Source of the DNA: Desmodus rotundus
Taxonomy: Eukaryota > Chordata > Mammalia > Chiroptera > Phyllostomidae
NCBI RefSeq assembly: GCF_022682495.2
Contig: NC_071388.1
Location: 30,240,139 to 30,304,138, forward strand
Reading direction: 5' to 3'
Length of the DNA: 64,000 nt
Shown in pieces: positions 8,618-20,506 of the stretch (positions within the stretch are counted from its first letter, which is position 1; each line of letters begins with the position of its first letter). The notes under the pieces are model-generated. The model worked only from the letters and a program-made list of their open reading frames with translations, searched no databases and was not told the origin of the DNA. Position numbers and translations under genes: made by a program.

Positions 8618-11600
8618 CTGCATAGAAATTGCACAATTTGAAGAGGGAAAAAGATACTACTTATGGATGGGCATTAGGGTTCACTGGAAGAATAAACAAA
8701 AATATTATACTTACATACAAATTAGAAAAAATACGAAGATTGCTTCCATGCATTAGCTAGTCTTACTTGGACATGCTTAACCTTTTTTAAGCACATGCAA
8801 ATTAGAATTTGAATTACAGGAAACAGAAAAAATATCTAAGACAGATGTTAGTTTCCCATGCTACATTAAACAAAGTCAGAGTTTGTATAAATACCTTCCT
8901 AGTATAAATATCGCTATTAAAAGATACCTATGCAATTGGTGTTATAGCATCTAAAAACCTATAAAAATTCACATAATTATAAATACAGGTGCAGATATCT
9001 TTTATGAATATGGTCTGAGGAACATTTTTCAGTGGCGAGAAATCATAAGTTTAAGATAAGGAACTGGACATATATATACACAAAACCACACAGGCCGCCC
9101 GTTTCCCAGTCAACTTGTGCTCCAGTGGGATCTCTTATTCCCCCAAACACTTGCAGTGTTGTGCTCTTTGGTTTTGGAAAGAAATAGCATAGACATGAAG
9201 TGAGGCTGGGTTTTTACTTCTCAGTTTTGACTGTACTTTTCTCCTAAAGTGACAGAGGCACTCATGTAGGTATTAGAGAGAATGTGTCTGTGTGTACGTG
9301 TGGTGGGGCGTGTGGGGGGGGGGATATTTTTAATACAAGGAGCTAGAAAGGCAGGAAAAAGTCACACCTTAACTAAGAAAATAGACACTGTTTATCCTTA
9401 GCTCATCATACACCTCAACACTGTTACCCTCAAACAAATACCGTGTGTGCAGACACACAGTTGCAGAAACACAAAGAATACAGAAATCTCGTTCTGGACA
9501 AGCTTCCCAGACAGGCCACCTCGCTCTGTGTGCAGAGCAGATGGGCACTGGAGACAGAATCCTCCGGTGCTCATGTTGCCAGAGCTCCCTGCACAGCACT
9601 CTCCATCCCACAGAAGAGGCGCCTTTTTGCCTTTTTCTAATGCATACAAGGTGAAGAAGCCTGCTTGCAGAATCTGTCTCCCGGAGTGCTTCTTTGTAAT
9701 TGGTACAAAGGTGTGCCACAGGGCTAATGGTGGCCCTTAGCCCAGAATCTATCAAAACATTTGTCAACCAACCTTGAAGGTCAAAGAAAAAAAACAACTG
9801 ACGTCCTCATAGTGATACTTTTAATATTTTAGGATAAATAGGGAAGAATATACAAACCTTAACACTAGCCTTTCTTCTTTCTTGTCCTCCTAAATATATA
9901 ATCTTTGAAGAAGTTAAAGCCGTGGTTCTTAAATATTAGTGTGCATTAGGAATCATAGAAGGATCAAGTTAAAAGGGTAGGCCCCTGGGGCCCCGCTCTA
10001 ATTGCTAGGATTCAATGGGTCCGGGGTAAGTCCCGGGGCAACTGTGGTGGAGGACAGTCTGCAAAACCACCAGCTTCAGAGTTCAATGTGACTCAGACGG
10101 CAGGAGGCCCCAGCCTTCAGGCTCACTTCGGGTGCTAGGCCAGCTACTTTATTTCCCTGTGACCTCACTATCATTTAGTTATAAGTGAGCACAGTACTAT
10201 GTAAGTTCAGTAGGTTGTAAATACTAAATTCTGGATGTAAAATTCTCATGGTAATCCCCAATAATTAAAGACTCAAATTCTATTCTGTTCTTGCTTTCTC
10301 CTCTCTCAGCTATATTTAAACATGAAATCATCTCATAAGATGATTTACATAAGAAATGTGGATGTCTAAACAGTGTTTGTTTTCTAAGAAGATGCAGAGA
10401 AAATGCTAATATGGGGATTAGAGGGTGTCGATCTAATTATTATGCCTAGTTCTGGCATAACTATTTTTTAAAAAGGCAGGACAAACGTGGAGCTTTTTCC
10501 TCAAAGAGCCAAATGACATTTAAATAAATAGAAAAGTATATACAGGTTAAGTTTAAAAAATATTTTTTCTACAAAAAACCCGGTCAGTAATACTTCCGAT
10601 GTGCTTCCTACAGAATTTGGCCCTGGTCATTAAATGAACTATTTTACTTACATTTATCTGTATTTTCATACTGTTACTTAGTCTAATATTTATGGCTATT
10701 ACAGCACACAGATTATTCAAATTGGTTTGCCACGGATTTCAGTATAAAAAAACAGCCTCAAATGAAATAATACATTACTTAGCAAAACGTACAAAGAAGG
10801 TTTTGAGTGACATAATCCCTCTGAAGTCAACTGAATTCAGACTCGTGTGAAAAAGCCACCAAGCAGCTAGTTTTGCAGGGCGACACCCAGTCGACGGCCA
10901 CGAAAGGGGCCCCACAAGTGCAGATGCTGCGGCCTCGGAGACGGGCCGGGGCTCACCGTATTGTACGTCTAGTAACTTTAGAAAGAGAAAAAAGAATACA
11001 TGGTCTCCTGACAAATGCAGACGGCTGGCTTTCCTTCGCCCTTTCCTCTTCATCCTTCCAGGACAAGAAAAGTGAAGACCGGGTGGTTAGGAAGCCATAG
11101 GGACCAGCCGGCCATGCCCATCGCTGCTGCTGCGGGAGAAGAGTTCCGTGAAACTCTCAGCCTGGCATTGCTTTCATGCGCCCTCCAGCCTTAGCACTCG
11201 CTCATTTGTTCATTCAGCAAGCATCTGCCTTGTGCCAGGCTGCTCTGTGCTTGAACAAATGGAAATTATGACTCTCGTTTTGCCTTCTCTATTGACATGA
11301 GACTTCTTCCTTTTTTCAGTAATTGGAGCAACAATATCTAAGCCCAGTCCCAAAAGGAGCGTGTGTCGGCTGGAATGCTGGCAGCAAGGAAGGGAGGAAA
11401 GAAAAAGTCTGAAAATAATTTATTTAGGTAGCTCGTGTCAAGAAACCCTGGAACTCCTAAAGCAAGAGTCAACACAGGTCAGAGAGTGGCAAGAGATTTA
11501 AACAAGTATTAGAATGCTGCGTGTAAGGGCTGATGCAGGGTAGAAACAGTCGTAGGTACTACACAACCAGTGCAGAAAAATAATCAAAGGTTTATTTAAT

Positions 11601-11766
11601 ATTCTCTTGGCTGAATTTTGAAAGCATGCATGCTCCTTGGGATCAGGATAGCTCTGTGCTAAGGAACTCGCTGAAGATTGGCTTTTAAGAGACTACATGC
11701 ACAAAGGAATTCAGAAATGTTAAGCAGACTCGAAAAAGAACCGACAGAGGCTGCTACCCTGCTAAC
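8618..11766 (-). other. GOLIM4: GOLIM4 intron 7
   Basis: 3,149 bases. It contains a hAT-like fragment (about 9921-10110), a short MIR-like piece near 11200-11260, and a G run near 9314. Overlapping short open frames around 9400-9800 on both strands reflect a GC-richer patch, with no recognisable protein. Confidence 0.8.
9921..10110 (+). mobile_element. MER5-like hAT-Charlie fragment
   Basis: GTGGTTCTTAAATATTAG, TGCATTAGGAATCATAG and the GGCCCCTGGGGCCCCGCTCT region follow the MER5 layout ("ggttctcaa ... gtgcatcagaatcac ... ggcccca"), but heavily diverged. Confidence 0.5.
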
Positions 11767-11850
11767 CTGTGCAGCCGCTAGTGCACTCTTGTGGTCTTCC
11801 AAAGTCACTACAAGATGTTCATGCTCGGAGAGTAAATTCTTATGCTGTTG
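11767..11850 (-). CDS. GOLIM4: GOLIM4 exon 7: symmetric 28-residue stalk exon
   Basis: An 84-base phase 0 to 0 exon coding residues 201-228. It begins QQHKNLLSEHEHLVVTLEDH and ends ALAAAQ. The acceptor is TTTTGTGTAG and the donor is CAG followed by GTTAGC, a weaker than usual donor. From memory, a human GOLIM4 isoform is exactly 28 residues shorter than the 696-residue form. This exon has that length and is frame-neutral when skipped, so it is the obvious cassette candidate. That link is inference. Confidence 0.95.
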
Positions 11851-12386
11851 CTACACAAAAAAGAATTTTACATATTGAGTTTTAACATTCTGAGACAAAT
11901 TCTTTTTTGGCTGACTGTGGTATGACTAACCCAAACATTGCTTACTCGCTTAGTTATGTTTTTATTTGCTGTTGCAGCATTTATCGAGTTTAAAAATCAT
12001 TTACAGAGACGACTATGATTAATGCAGTATTCTAAAATCTATAGAATGTGCTACCCAGAAATCAGAATCACTTACAATAAAATCAAAACCAAAGGAATGA
12101 ATAGTTCATTATTAATAAACCTTTGTAAATAAAAAAGCACATTAAAATGCAACCGTCTGGCAAGAGAATCATTTCAGTACTATAGAAAATGTTTGGATTT
12201 TCAGACCATCTTTTCTCAGCTTATGATGCCGAAGTGGTGAAAGCACTGGGCACACTCCACTTTACACAAAGCCCCAATTAACAGTGTGGACTTGGAGAGC
12301 AGGTCGTTCAGGGAACGACTTTTTAAATCACTGCACAAAGTAAATCAGGCGAGCAGAGAACTGCCCGATGCAGGGTTTTGTTTTAC
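11851..12386 (-). other. GOLIM4: GOLIM4 intron 6
   Basis: 536 bases of A/T-rich sequence with no repeat I can name. Confidence 0.85.
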
Positions 12387-12469
12387 CTTGACGTCTTGAA
12401 GCTGGGTGTGTATGTCTTGGTGTGCTTTCCTCAGCTGTCTATTCTCTTCTCTCAAATTGTACACGGTTT
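12387..12469 (-). CDS. GOLIM4: GOLIM4 exon 6: coiled-coil stalk
   Basis: Codes for residues 173-200. The leading AA completes Glu173, then TVYNLREENRQLRKAHQDIH and on to LQDVK. The acceptor is CTAAAATAG, with a weak pyrimidine tract, and the donor is AAG followed by GTAAAA, leaving phase 0. The LREENRQLRKAH register is a typical coiled-coil heptad. The next intron is the second shortest in the gene, 536 bases. Confidence 0.95.
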
Positions 12470-15400
12470 CTATTTTAGAGAAAGAAAAATCACACGTAAA
12501 ACCTTAGAAATTTTAGGCTTTTCATTCTAATATTTTCATATCTAAAGCTTCACATAACTTGTTTTAGGATTTGTTTTGAACTTCGACAATGTAATATTCC
12601 ACATCAGCAAAAAACGACACCCTCTGGGCATGGATTCAGCTGGACATCCCAATACAGTACAATACAAGCTGGTTCGGTAGCTTAAATGTGTTTAAACAGT
12701 TTGTACAGTGTAGAAGAAGTTAAGAAGCTTTAATTACTCGAGAGTAAAAAATGAAATATTTCCGTTAATAAGCAAACCCTCAGGAATAAAATGTGATGGG
12801 AGGGGTGGTCCAAGGCGTGTCTCTTTACCAGTTAAGGACAGAGTTATCAAAAAGCACAAACCCTATTTCTCAGCACATGAATAATTTCCACCACCCCCAA
12901 AAGGTATTTCAATTATAAAGGCAACTCAAGGAGTAAGAAACACCTGTTGAAAAACTCCAAGTCCACTTTTGTTCTCCTACCATTGAGTTCTTGACTGTTC
13001 TAAATTCTCTGCTCTAGGCAAGTTCTTTCCAGGGTGCCACAGTGAGACCAGCAATCACAGTGAAGTCCTAAAACCTCCCCAGTCTTATGCCCTGCTGTTC
13101 AGGGTACAGCCACAGTAACTTAAGGATTCTTCTAGACCCACAGCTCGTATCTTCTTGGTAATTTTCTCACATTCCCTGTATCTGGACATTAGATGGTATA
13201 AACTGGCAGCCACAAACTTTTTTTTTTTTCCTCGCAACATTGTCCTATATAAGTATCTTCCACATTTGAGTAGTTGTTACCATTTATAAAATCAAGAATC
13301 TGTATCTAATAAAACTGGCAACACTAAGCCAATTCTCATGTGCAACAATACTCAGTGGAGTCAGACGGTGGAAGGGTGACCATATGTAATTTATTTTCCA
13401 AGAGGAGATACTATGGAGAGTGAAAGAGAGTGCCGTTAATTACTAAACTGGAACAGCAGGCGTAAACCTAGGCTGTGCTGGGTAAACTGTCCCTAAGGGG
13501 CAGCCACCCACCTGCCGACAAAACCCTAACTCTCTGGCATGCTACTCGGCACTGAAGAAAACTGTCAGTCACCATCGTTCTACATATTTCCTGTCCACTT
13601 TCACTCCTTTGGAGCCCCTGCCTGACTCCTGGGCATTGGATTTGTGTCGGGTTTGGGGCAGAGATCAACAGCAAGGTGGGGAAAGTGGCCAGTGACTGGC
13701 TTGTCCATCCACATGCGATAATGGATTTTTTCAAAGGTCGAAACAGGACCCCTGGCGACCCAAGAGGACTGTAAATGTGTCACTGGCTGGACGGGGCTTC
13801 GGTATACGCACACATGAACACACACTAGAACACCCAACTTTGCGAGCTTTGAAAGTAATTACAGATCATAAACTTAACAGCGGTGGCTCCCACGCCTGCG
13901 CTGTATTAACTGAAGTTCCTCGACTTTAGTAGGCCTCCATTTCCTCACTCGTTGTATCAGGCTGAACGCAACGCCTGCCTTACAGGTTATGAGAATTAAA
14001 CAGGACAACTGCATGAGAAGTCCCACCTGGCTCTGGCGCACGGTAAACGTTTGTGCCGTGTCGGCTGCCATGATGGTGACAATGAAAGGAACGACTACCT
14101 AGGCTTATACGCTATCAGCTGCTCTAAACTCTCTCCTCACGCCGCACTAAACTGCCAAGTACCACTGGGACTACACACCTGAGTTCGCCACTACGGACCG
14201 TTGTCTACCACAATAGGCTTTAACCTACTGTCCTAAGCTTTATCAAGGATGGAGATCAAAAAAGACTGCTGACGTGGAATCACTTACAAACGGGTCATCA
14301 AGGCATTGTCACACTCTGTCAGTTAAGGTCTCTTTCAGGATTTTTTCCCAAACATTAACTGGTAACAAAAATAGTGTTTTCTCTAGCTCTTTCCCTCTTA
14401 CTCTCCCTTTGTCTCTCTCCCCTGGCCCCCAAGGTATCGGTCTGCAGTCTCTTCCTGAGAACAAGAGCCTCTAACTTAGTGCAGCTCCCCTTCTGTCCTG
14501 GGTGCCAGGGAATTCAGACCAGGTGACAGGCTTGCTTCGTCTTAGCTTGTAGAACTCACGTCCTGTCCTCCTGTTTTCCATGATTCTCATTTCTTACTTC
14601 TATGCATAATTGGTTAAAAGTGCACGACACAGGGGTTTTGTTTCAAAGAACGGGGTGACTATAGAGTAGACATAAGAAAACCTGCACTTTAGGGGAACTG
14701 CTAAAATTAAATGAACTAATGATGTCACGTAGGCCAACCACAAGTCAGGCACCTATGAAATTTTATTTCCCATTCCTTAGTGTACTTAGTGTACTTATTG
14801 ATCGTTAGTATAATTTAATATATTTACCCAGGTTAACTCAGGTTTGCAAATGCTAAACAGTGTATCCAGCGTGCCAGAAGTCTCTTCCCTCACCGCTGGA
14901 GGGCCAGCTTTCCAGGGCTCGGGGAGGGCTTTCTGACACTGGCGTGCTCCTTTATATGACCCTCAGCCCTCGGGAGAACTTCTGCTGTTGTCTTTCTTCC
15001 TTCCTGTTTTGTTTGTTTGTTTGCTTTTGTATTCCCCTATTCAATCTTGGCTGCCACAGTCAGACAGTCAGAAAGCGTGAGGACCCTTTTCTGCTGCATC
15101 TGCACTGGAACCCCAGCAGCAGACAGGGACTGCTCCAGGTCTGTCAAATAGATGCACTGCAGTTTCGTTATCCTGGCCACCCCTCACCGCCTGCTGCATC
15201 CCCAGCAAGCAAAGCTCCTACATGTACAACTCACGGGCACACTCTGCTGGCACCCGACTCTATCAAGACCACCTTACCCCTCTGAAATTGCCTCAGTGGC
15301 TACTTAACTCCTCCCGCGAGCCTTTTCATTGTACCATATTATTCTGAAATACTTAGAGACAAAATGTTGCATGAAAAACACAGAGAAGTCCGAGGTACCC

Positions 15401-15514
15401 ACTTTTGACATTGTTTCTGTAAGTGCTGACTCTGACTAATATGTAGCTTGTAGATACACAGCATACTTGTGTAAGAATCCTAGGAACTAACTTCAAAAGA
15501 TACAGACTCCAACT

Positions 15515-15917
15515 TTTAGGCGTTCCAGCCCGGGGACACTTGCGGACCTTCCACTGTGGAGTCAGGATGACTTGAAGCCAGGATGGCTAAACCGGGATGG
15601 TGCCTGCTGAACCATCACTTGCCTTAACGGAATGGACCATGCTCTTCTGCAGGAAGGGAACTTCGCAACCCCCTCCCTTGATCTCTTTGTTCTGTTACCC
15701 TCTCCCTCCTTGTAAAAAAACCTTGGCCTCCACTGAGATGGGGAGGTGGGCTTTGTGATGTGAGTCCTCCATCTTCCAGGGGATGGGCTTTGAGACATGA
15801 GTCCCCCATCTTCCAGATGGTCGGCATTTGCAAGTAAACCGCTTTCCTGACATCGGCACCTGCCTCTGGAGTATTGGCTTTGGTAGTGGCTGGCAGCTGG
15901 GCTTGTGTTTGGTTATA
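15515..15917 (+). mobile_element. Probable solo LTR of a class I endogenous retrovirus
   Basis: The right half has the layout of ERV1 LTR ends: CGCTTTCCTGACATCGGCAC, then a CTGCCTCTGGAGTATTGGC segment, a TGGCAGCTGGGC segment and a terminal GTTTGGTTA. The centre has two near-duplicate blocks (around GATGGGCTTTG and CATCTTCCAG at 15740-15820). No gag, pol or env sequence flanks it, so it is a solo LTR or fragment. The left boundary is uncertain. Confidence 0.5.
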
Positions 15918-16107
15918 TTATGTAAACGGTTTATTTAAATTTACGATTATTTGATATTAATTAACATTAATAACTAAACAGGTAATTGTACAATGTGCTA
16001 TTATTTCTCTTTCCAAAACTCACATGTACTTCGAGGAATAATATATTTTGTTCCACATTATTATAAAAACACCTGATGCTGAATTGACGGCAACTTATGC
16101 TGAAGGT

Positions 16108-16258
16108 CCACCACATGCCAGTAGCTGTTCTAGGTGCTTTACACAAATGACTTAATCCTCATACTGACCCTACGAGGGTGACACTGTTTATGAATATCCA
16201 GTTTTACAGATGAGGACAAGGAAGCTGGTGGTGATTACACAACCTGCCCGTGGACATA
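16108..16258 (-). repeat. MIR SINE, antisense
   Basis: GCTGTTCTAGGTGCTTTACA, then CTTAATCCTCA and GTTTTACAGATGAGGACAAGG follow the reverse complement of MIR. The element is old and partial. Confidence 0.8.
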
Positions 16259-16269
16259 TAAGGGGGGGG

Positions 16270-16850
16270 GGGGCTCAAACAGAATTCATTTATAAAACAT
16301 TGTGTATTTATTCTTACATGTTTAAACGTCAGTCACCTTTCAAGTACTCGCCATCTGATGCAACACGCCTATGGAGACATTTTTCCACTGCTCAAAACAG
16401 TTTTTGAACTTGTCAATTTCAATGCATTTTAGTGCTTCCGTCATTTTTTGTTTCAGCTCTACTACCATGTTGGCTAAACATTTCCCTTTGAGGACTGTTT
16501 TTATCTAGGGAAACAAACAAAGTCGCTCAGGGTGAGACTGGGTGAATAGGGAGGGTGGGGCATGGGGGCCATGCCATATTTGGTCAAAAACTGCTGAACA
16601 CTCCATGGGGTGTGGGCAGGTCAGCTCGTAAATCATAAATCATCCATCATGAAATGGGCAAACATGTTGAAAAGATCCTCAAAAAAGTTCACTGAAGCGG
16701 AACACAACCTCTCACAATACCACCAGCTGGTACACAGATCCAGCTGTGTTCCTAGAATACTCACCTAGTGCGGGAAGCCTGTATTACAAGGGGCCTGCCC
16801 TCCAGAAGATAATTCTGGGATTTTTGGGGACCCCCCTCATAGTGAGTAAT
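16270..16850 (-). pseudogene. Mariner transposase remnant (C-terminal part)
   Basis: Read on the minus strand, the sequence contains a "HPPYSP"-like segment around the catalytic PDLAP(S)D region (near 16530-16555). Further on come an EALK segment, then FKNCFEQWK near 16375-16400, and a C-terminal GEYLKGD ending at a TGA at 16329-16331. These are the hallmarks of the mariner (DD34D) transposase C-terminus. A one-base deletion between the FEQWK and GEYLKGD segments, plus in-frame stops upstream, break the frame. The terminal inverted repeats were not located. Confidence 0.75.
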
Positions 16851-17335
16851 TGAAGAGGCTGATTTTCCAGGGCCATTAGACTCCAGGAGCCTGAGCTATT
16901 GCAAGCTACTATCAGCCATCAGTCAGAGCTCTTTCCTCCCCTTGAAGAGTTTCAGAAAGGCTTCGTCACTGCAATTTTTGATCATTCCAATGCCTGAGGA
17001 GCATTGATGGATGGCAGTTTGTGGGCTGAGGTCAGAGACGCCAAATGTGTCACCACACATACACACACATGCACACACACAAAGAACTGTCTTGCCCAAC
17101 ATGGCCAGTTAGCCTCACTGGAAAACACTCAATATTCTTCACTTCCCAAAGTAAACCAAAGAGATAAAGATAAATGTGAAATGTTACAAAGAAATTACAT
17201 GGCTAAAAAAGGACCAGTAATACAGATAAATCAACCACCATGCAAAAACAAACAAAATAAAAGTTTATTGTTCTAGCGAAACATTAATATGAGCACTTAT
17301 TTCCATATAAACTGGCTAATTAGATTTCCAAATAC

Positions 17336-17486
17336 CTTTCAGCTTGGAAAGTTCCTGTTCTTTCTCTTGCTGCAGCTGCAAGTATTTCTGCTTATGGTCG
17401 TTAAATGTTCTACTGAAGTCTTCTCCTTGTTTGCGGTGTTCCTCTTCCAAGTCGCTGTGCTGTTTCTTTAGCTCCTCGTGTTGGCT
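17336..17486 (-). CDS. GOLIM4: GOLIM4 exon 5: charged coiled-coil core
   Basis: Codes for residues 123-172 plus the first base of 173. It opens SQHEELKKQHSDLEEEHRKQ and ends with the QEKEQELSKLK segment, a dense Glu/Lys/Gln helix. The acceptor is TTTTTGCAG and the donor is AAAG followed by GTATTT (phase 1). The match to mammalian GOLIM4 is essentially complete over 50 residues, the best single anchor for the identification. An open frame continues in both directions into intron sequence; the splice sites and family comparison set the limits. Confidence 0.97.
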
Positions 17487-18769
17487 CTGCAAAAACGAGA
17501 CCTTGAGCAATAATGTACATTCTCTAAATTACTGGTATATCAGAGTCTATTTCTTGGTAACATAACCTTTCTCTTGCAAGAAAGTAAGAGCGAATAAGGA
17601 GTAGGTTTCATTTCCCTCAGGTTGCTTTTAATTTGTGCAGCTCACCTCCGTTTCCTTCACATTTCAAATAAAGAGTTTGGGATCATGGCCAAAAATAATT
17701 TTCTTCTTAATTTTTAACATTAATGGAAACAACAAGAAGCTAGAAGTCAGCGTGAGAGATGGAAAAGAGAGGGACCTGGGGAAATTCCCAAGCACTCAAA
17801 TTACTGTGCAAACAAGGTAAAGCTAATGGAGAAATTAACCCGCTGTGGATATTCTAGACTTCCTCCACTCTCTTGTGTCCCTAAAATCATTTCTGATTTC
17901 CCCTCTTTGATTTTCAGCCTTCCTGGTGACCCAGTTTAAAGAATGAAAACAAAGACTCTTCCCTTTGGGGGACGTAATGAATTGACCACTTATTGAATTA
18001 TTCTCATTTATCTTACTTCTGATTATAACACTATGCTGTAATGACAATCTAGATAAATTCTCCAGTCTCCAAATTCTTCCTGTGAAAGGACAGTCTGCTT
18101 TAACTCATGTGTTGCTTTCTTGGTAACAGAAAAGTTTCTGGTTTCGATAAAAAGTACTGGCCCTAGTGACAGAGGAGAAAGGACACTACCGAACGGACAG
18201 CCAGGGTGTCGGGGTGAAGGTCACGGGCTGGTCTGCCTGCAGTGCAGAATGGCACAGTGCACACCCCCACCTCCGCCAGCTTGACAGAAGCCGTGAATCC
18301 CCCTCCCTCTGCCTTCCTGACTCACAAGAACGAATTTTATCCCAGATCCAAGGGAGAGGATCTTTAATTATAAATTGTTTCCCTGTGGCAGCTAAAAGGA
18401 CACTTTTTAAGTATTAGTAGCACAAAGGGGGTATTTTAAAAGTTTACCACCTCCATTATGCATAAGGTAAAATATCTAAGGAAAACTACTGTGAGAAATT
18501 AAACAAAAAGTCTTAAAGAATAAAATGAACAGAAAAAAATCAGCTGAACAAAGAGTATGAGTTACAAGAAATTGTGTAATAAGCTAAATATGTTCTCTGT
18601 AATGAGGTAATAAATATGATGGGGCATTATACTGCTATACCATTTTAGCCAAATGACTTTACTACACCACATCATAACAGAAATCAACTTTCTGTAACTG
18701 TCCTTAATCGCTTGAATTACTTAGTTAATCCTTCCACTCATTCATGAAGAACATTATTACATTACTCAC
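17487..18769 (-). other. GOLIM4: GOLIM4 intron 4
   Basis: 1,283 bases with no repeat or exon I can support. Confidence 0.85.
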
Positions 18770-18823
18770 TTTCAACATCTGATGTTGCACATTCAATGCA
18801 CTGTATCTACTGTTGGAATCTTG
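18770..18823 (-). CDS. GOLIM4: GOLIM4 exon 4: stalk micro-exon
   Basis: A 54-base, phase 0 to 0 exon coding residues 105-122, QDSNSRYSALNVQHQMLK. The acceptor is CAATTTACAG and the donor is AAA followed by GTGAGT. It is symmetric, so skipping it would remove 18 residues without a frameshift; I see nothing in the sequence that shows this happens. It is less charged than the flanking exons, a Ser/Gln-rich interruption in the coiled coil. Confidence 0.95.
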
Positions 18824-20456
18824 CTGTAAATTGAAAAGAAAATAGTTAACAGAAAGATTTTTAAAACCTGGCTCTTTTGCTAAGCATAGCTGAAAACTCT
18901 ATTGGAGAAGAATTTCATTTATTTCACTTGCGTAAGCTACAATGAATTCTACACTTGAACCAGAATGTGTGAGGCCGTCTTTTTATATAATAGCAGAGAT
19001 GAACTTTTAGCATTCCATAAGTTTGCTAGATTTTAGTAATGAAAAAGAGGACATGAAATCATAAAGTAGCAGCTTGACCGGGCCCTTGGAGATGTTACTT
19101 CCACTCGCACACTCAGAAGAACTGAGGCCGCCCAGCTAGGAGCTTGTCCTGAGAGCCAGCACGGCAAATGGATACTAACACGTTGTGCTGGGTGCTCCAA
19201 GGAAAGGCAGGGCTAAACCACCAAGCACCAGACCTCCTACGCTTAGTTTGGCTTAATAGAGGGGAGAGAAAAGGTGCTTTCCTTGCCTGAGCTTCAGTGG
19301 GTAAGACAGTCCACGTACACTACTTTACCCAAGCGAGACTGCACTTCACAGAGTGAGAACTGGGATAAGGAACAGGTAAGTGAGAACTGGGATAAGGCAA
19401 ACACTTCCTTCAGCAGCAGAGTCAGGACTGAACCTTGAGCCCGAGCTCCATGTTCCAGGAGCACATCACAGGCCCTGGCGCAGCGTCTGCACAAGGGGAC
19501 CTCACACATTCCCAGTTCTGGGCAGCCCTGACCAGTACAAGACGCCTGAAGGTTTCTCTCCCCTGCTGTGTTGCTTTATCTCACACACCCTTCCCCTTGC
19601 TCATCCCACGGCCAGCACAAGTACATGCTCCATCATTTCTTATTTCATATTTTTACAGCTTCTAAAAGGAACTGCGTTTTCACTTTCTCACTTTCTTGCT
19701 TTACTACTTTATTTTAATTCACAAGGAAATCACACTATAAAATGGACTAGAGAATGCACACAGTTTTGGTCAGGGCTTTTAAAAGCAAGTGAGAGTTGAA
19801 AGTTAATAGCATCCCAGCTACCCAAGGAACTGACTCTTCTCAGTTGTAAGACCCTCAAGTACCAATGTTTTATTCGGCTAAAGCTTACTTTTTTTTTCAG
19901 TAAAAATAAGACTAGTTGTTCTCCAGTTAATTTGGACTTAAAACTTTTTAATGGTAATACCACTTATTCATTCATTCGCCAGATGTTTTTGGATGAGCTC
20001 GGGATGGAGGAGGGAGGCGGGCGGAGAGAAGACTACGCCGAGGCGGCGGTCTCTCAGCTGCTGGGAGAGTGCAGGGAACCTTGGCTCACAGGAGCCCACG
20101 GCCCTGTGTTAGACGCTACCCAGTAACAAGTGCTCCAGTGGCCGTGATGTTGTGCCAAGGCAGACCGGAAGAAACATCATATTCTACAGAAAAGAGACTA
20201 TAAAAGAAATGAGCAAATAAATGAATGAAAATGAACTGCTTGTTACTGTTGACGATTACCTATTCCCAGCTTGTTGCTATCATAAATCAGCAAAGGTAGG
20301 TTTTAAAAGAACAATTTTTAAAGTCTTCCTCTTAAAAATTTTTGATAGCAAAAGAAATGTATTTCAGCCCTACAATCCTAATGCTTGACAGAGTACACTA
20401 TTTTGCAACAATTCCTTCTCCTCTAAATTTCATGAAAAAAACAAAACAAAACTTAC
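18824..20456 (-). other. GOLIM4: GOLIM4 intron 3
   Basis: 1,633 bases. Short open frames at 19.3-19.8 kb have no recognisable motif. A MIR-like remnant may lie near 19965-20120, but it is too weak to annotate. Confidence 0.85.
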
Positions 20457-20506
20457 CCTTCCTTTATTTAGTGTTTCTTGTGCTTCTAACTTATAAACAA
20501 GAAAAT
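20457..20506 (-). CDS. GOLIM4: GOLIM4 exon 3: proximal stalk micro-exon
   Basis: This 50-base exon encodes residue 88 (Asp, completed by the leading AT) through 104, peptide FLVYKLEAQETLNKGR. The acceptor is TATTTTCCAG and the donor is AGG followed by GTAAGT, a consensus site, leaving phase 0. Exons 2 and 3 together are not separately skippable without a frameshift, since exon 2 is phase 1 to 1 and exon 3 is 1 to 0. The sequence is nearly identical to the human protein from memory, so this part of the stalk looks strongly constrained. Confidence 0.96.

Larger units (their letters stand above)
12470..17335 (-). other. GOLIM4: GOLIM4 intron 5
   Basis: 4,866 bases. It holds an ERV class I type LTR (about 15515-15917), an antisense MIR (16108-16258), a G run and a mariner transposase remnant (16270-16850). 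The 12.5-15.4 kb part is otherwise unassigned; short open frames there have no coding features I recognise. Confidence 0.8.

Noticed and set aside
9369..9797. 142-codon minus-strand frame in intron 7
   Set aside because: Starts from a poly-Phe T-run, has no motif or splice pattern I can support, and overlaps three plus-strand frames.
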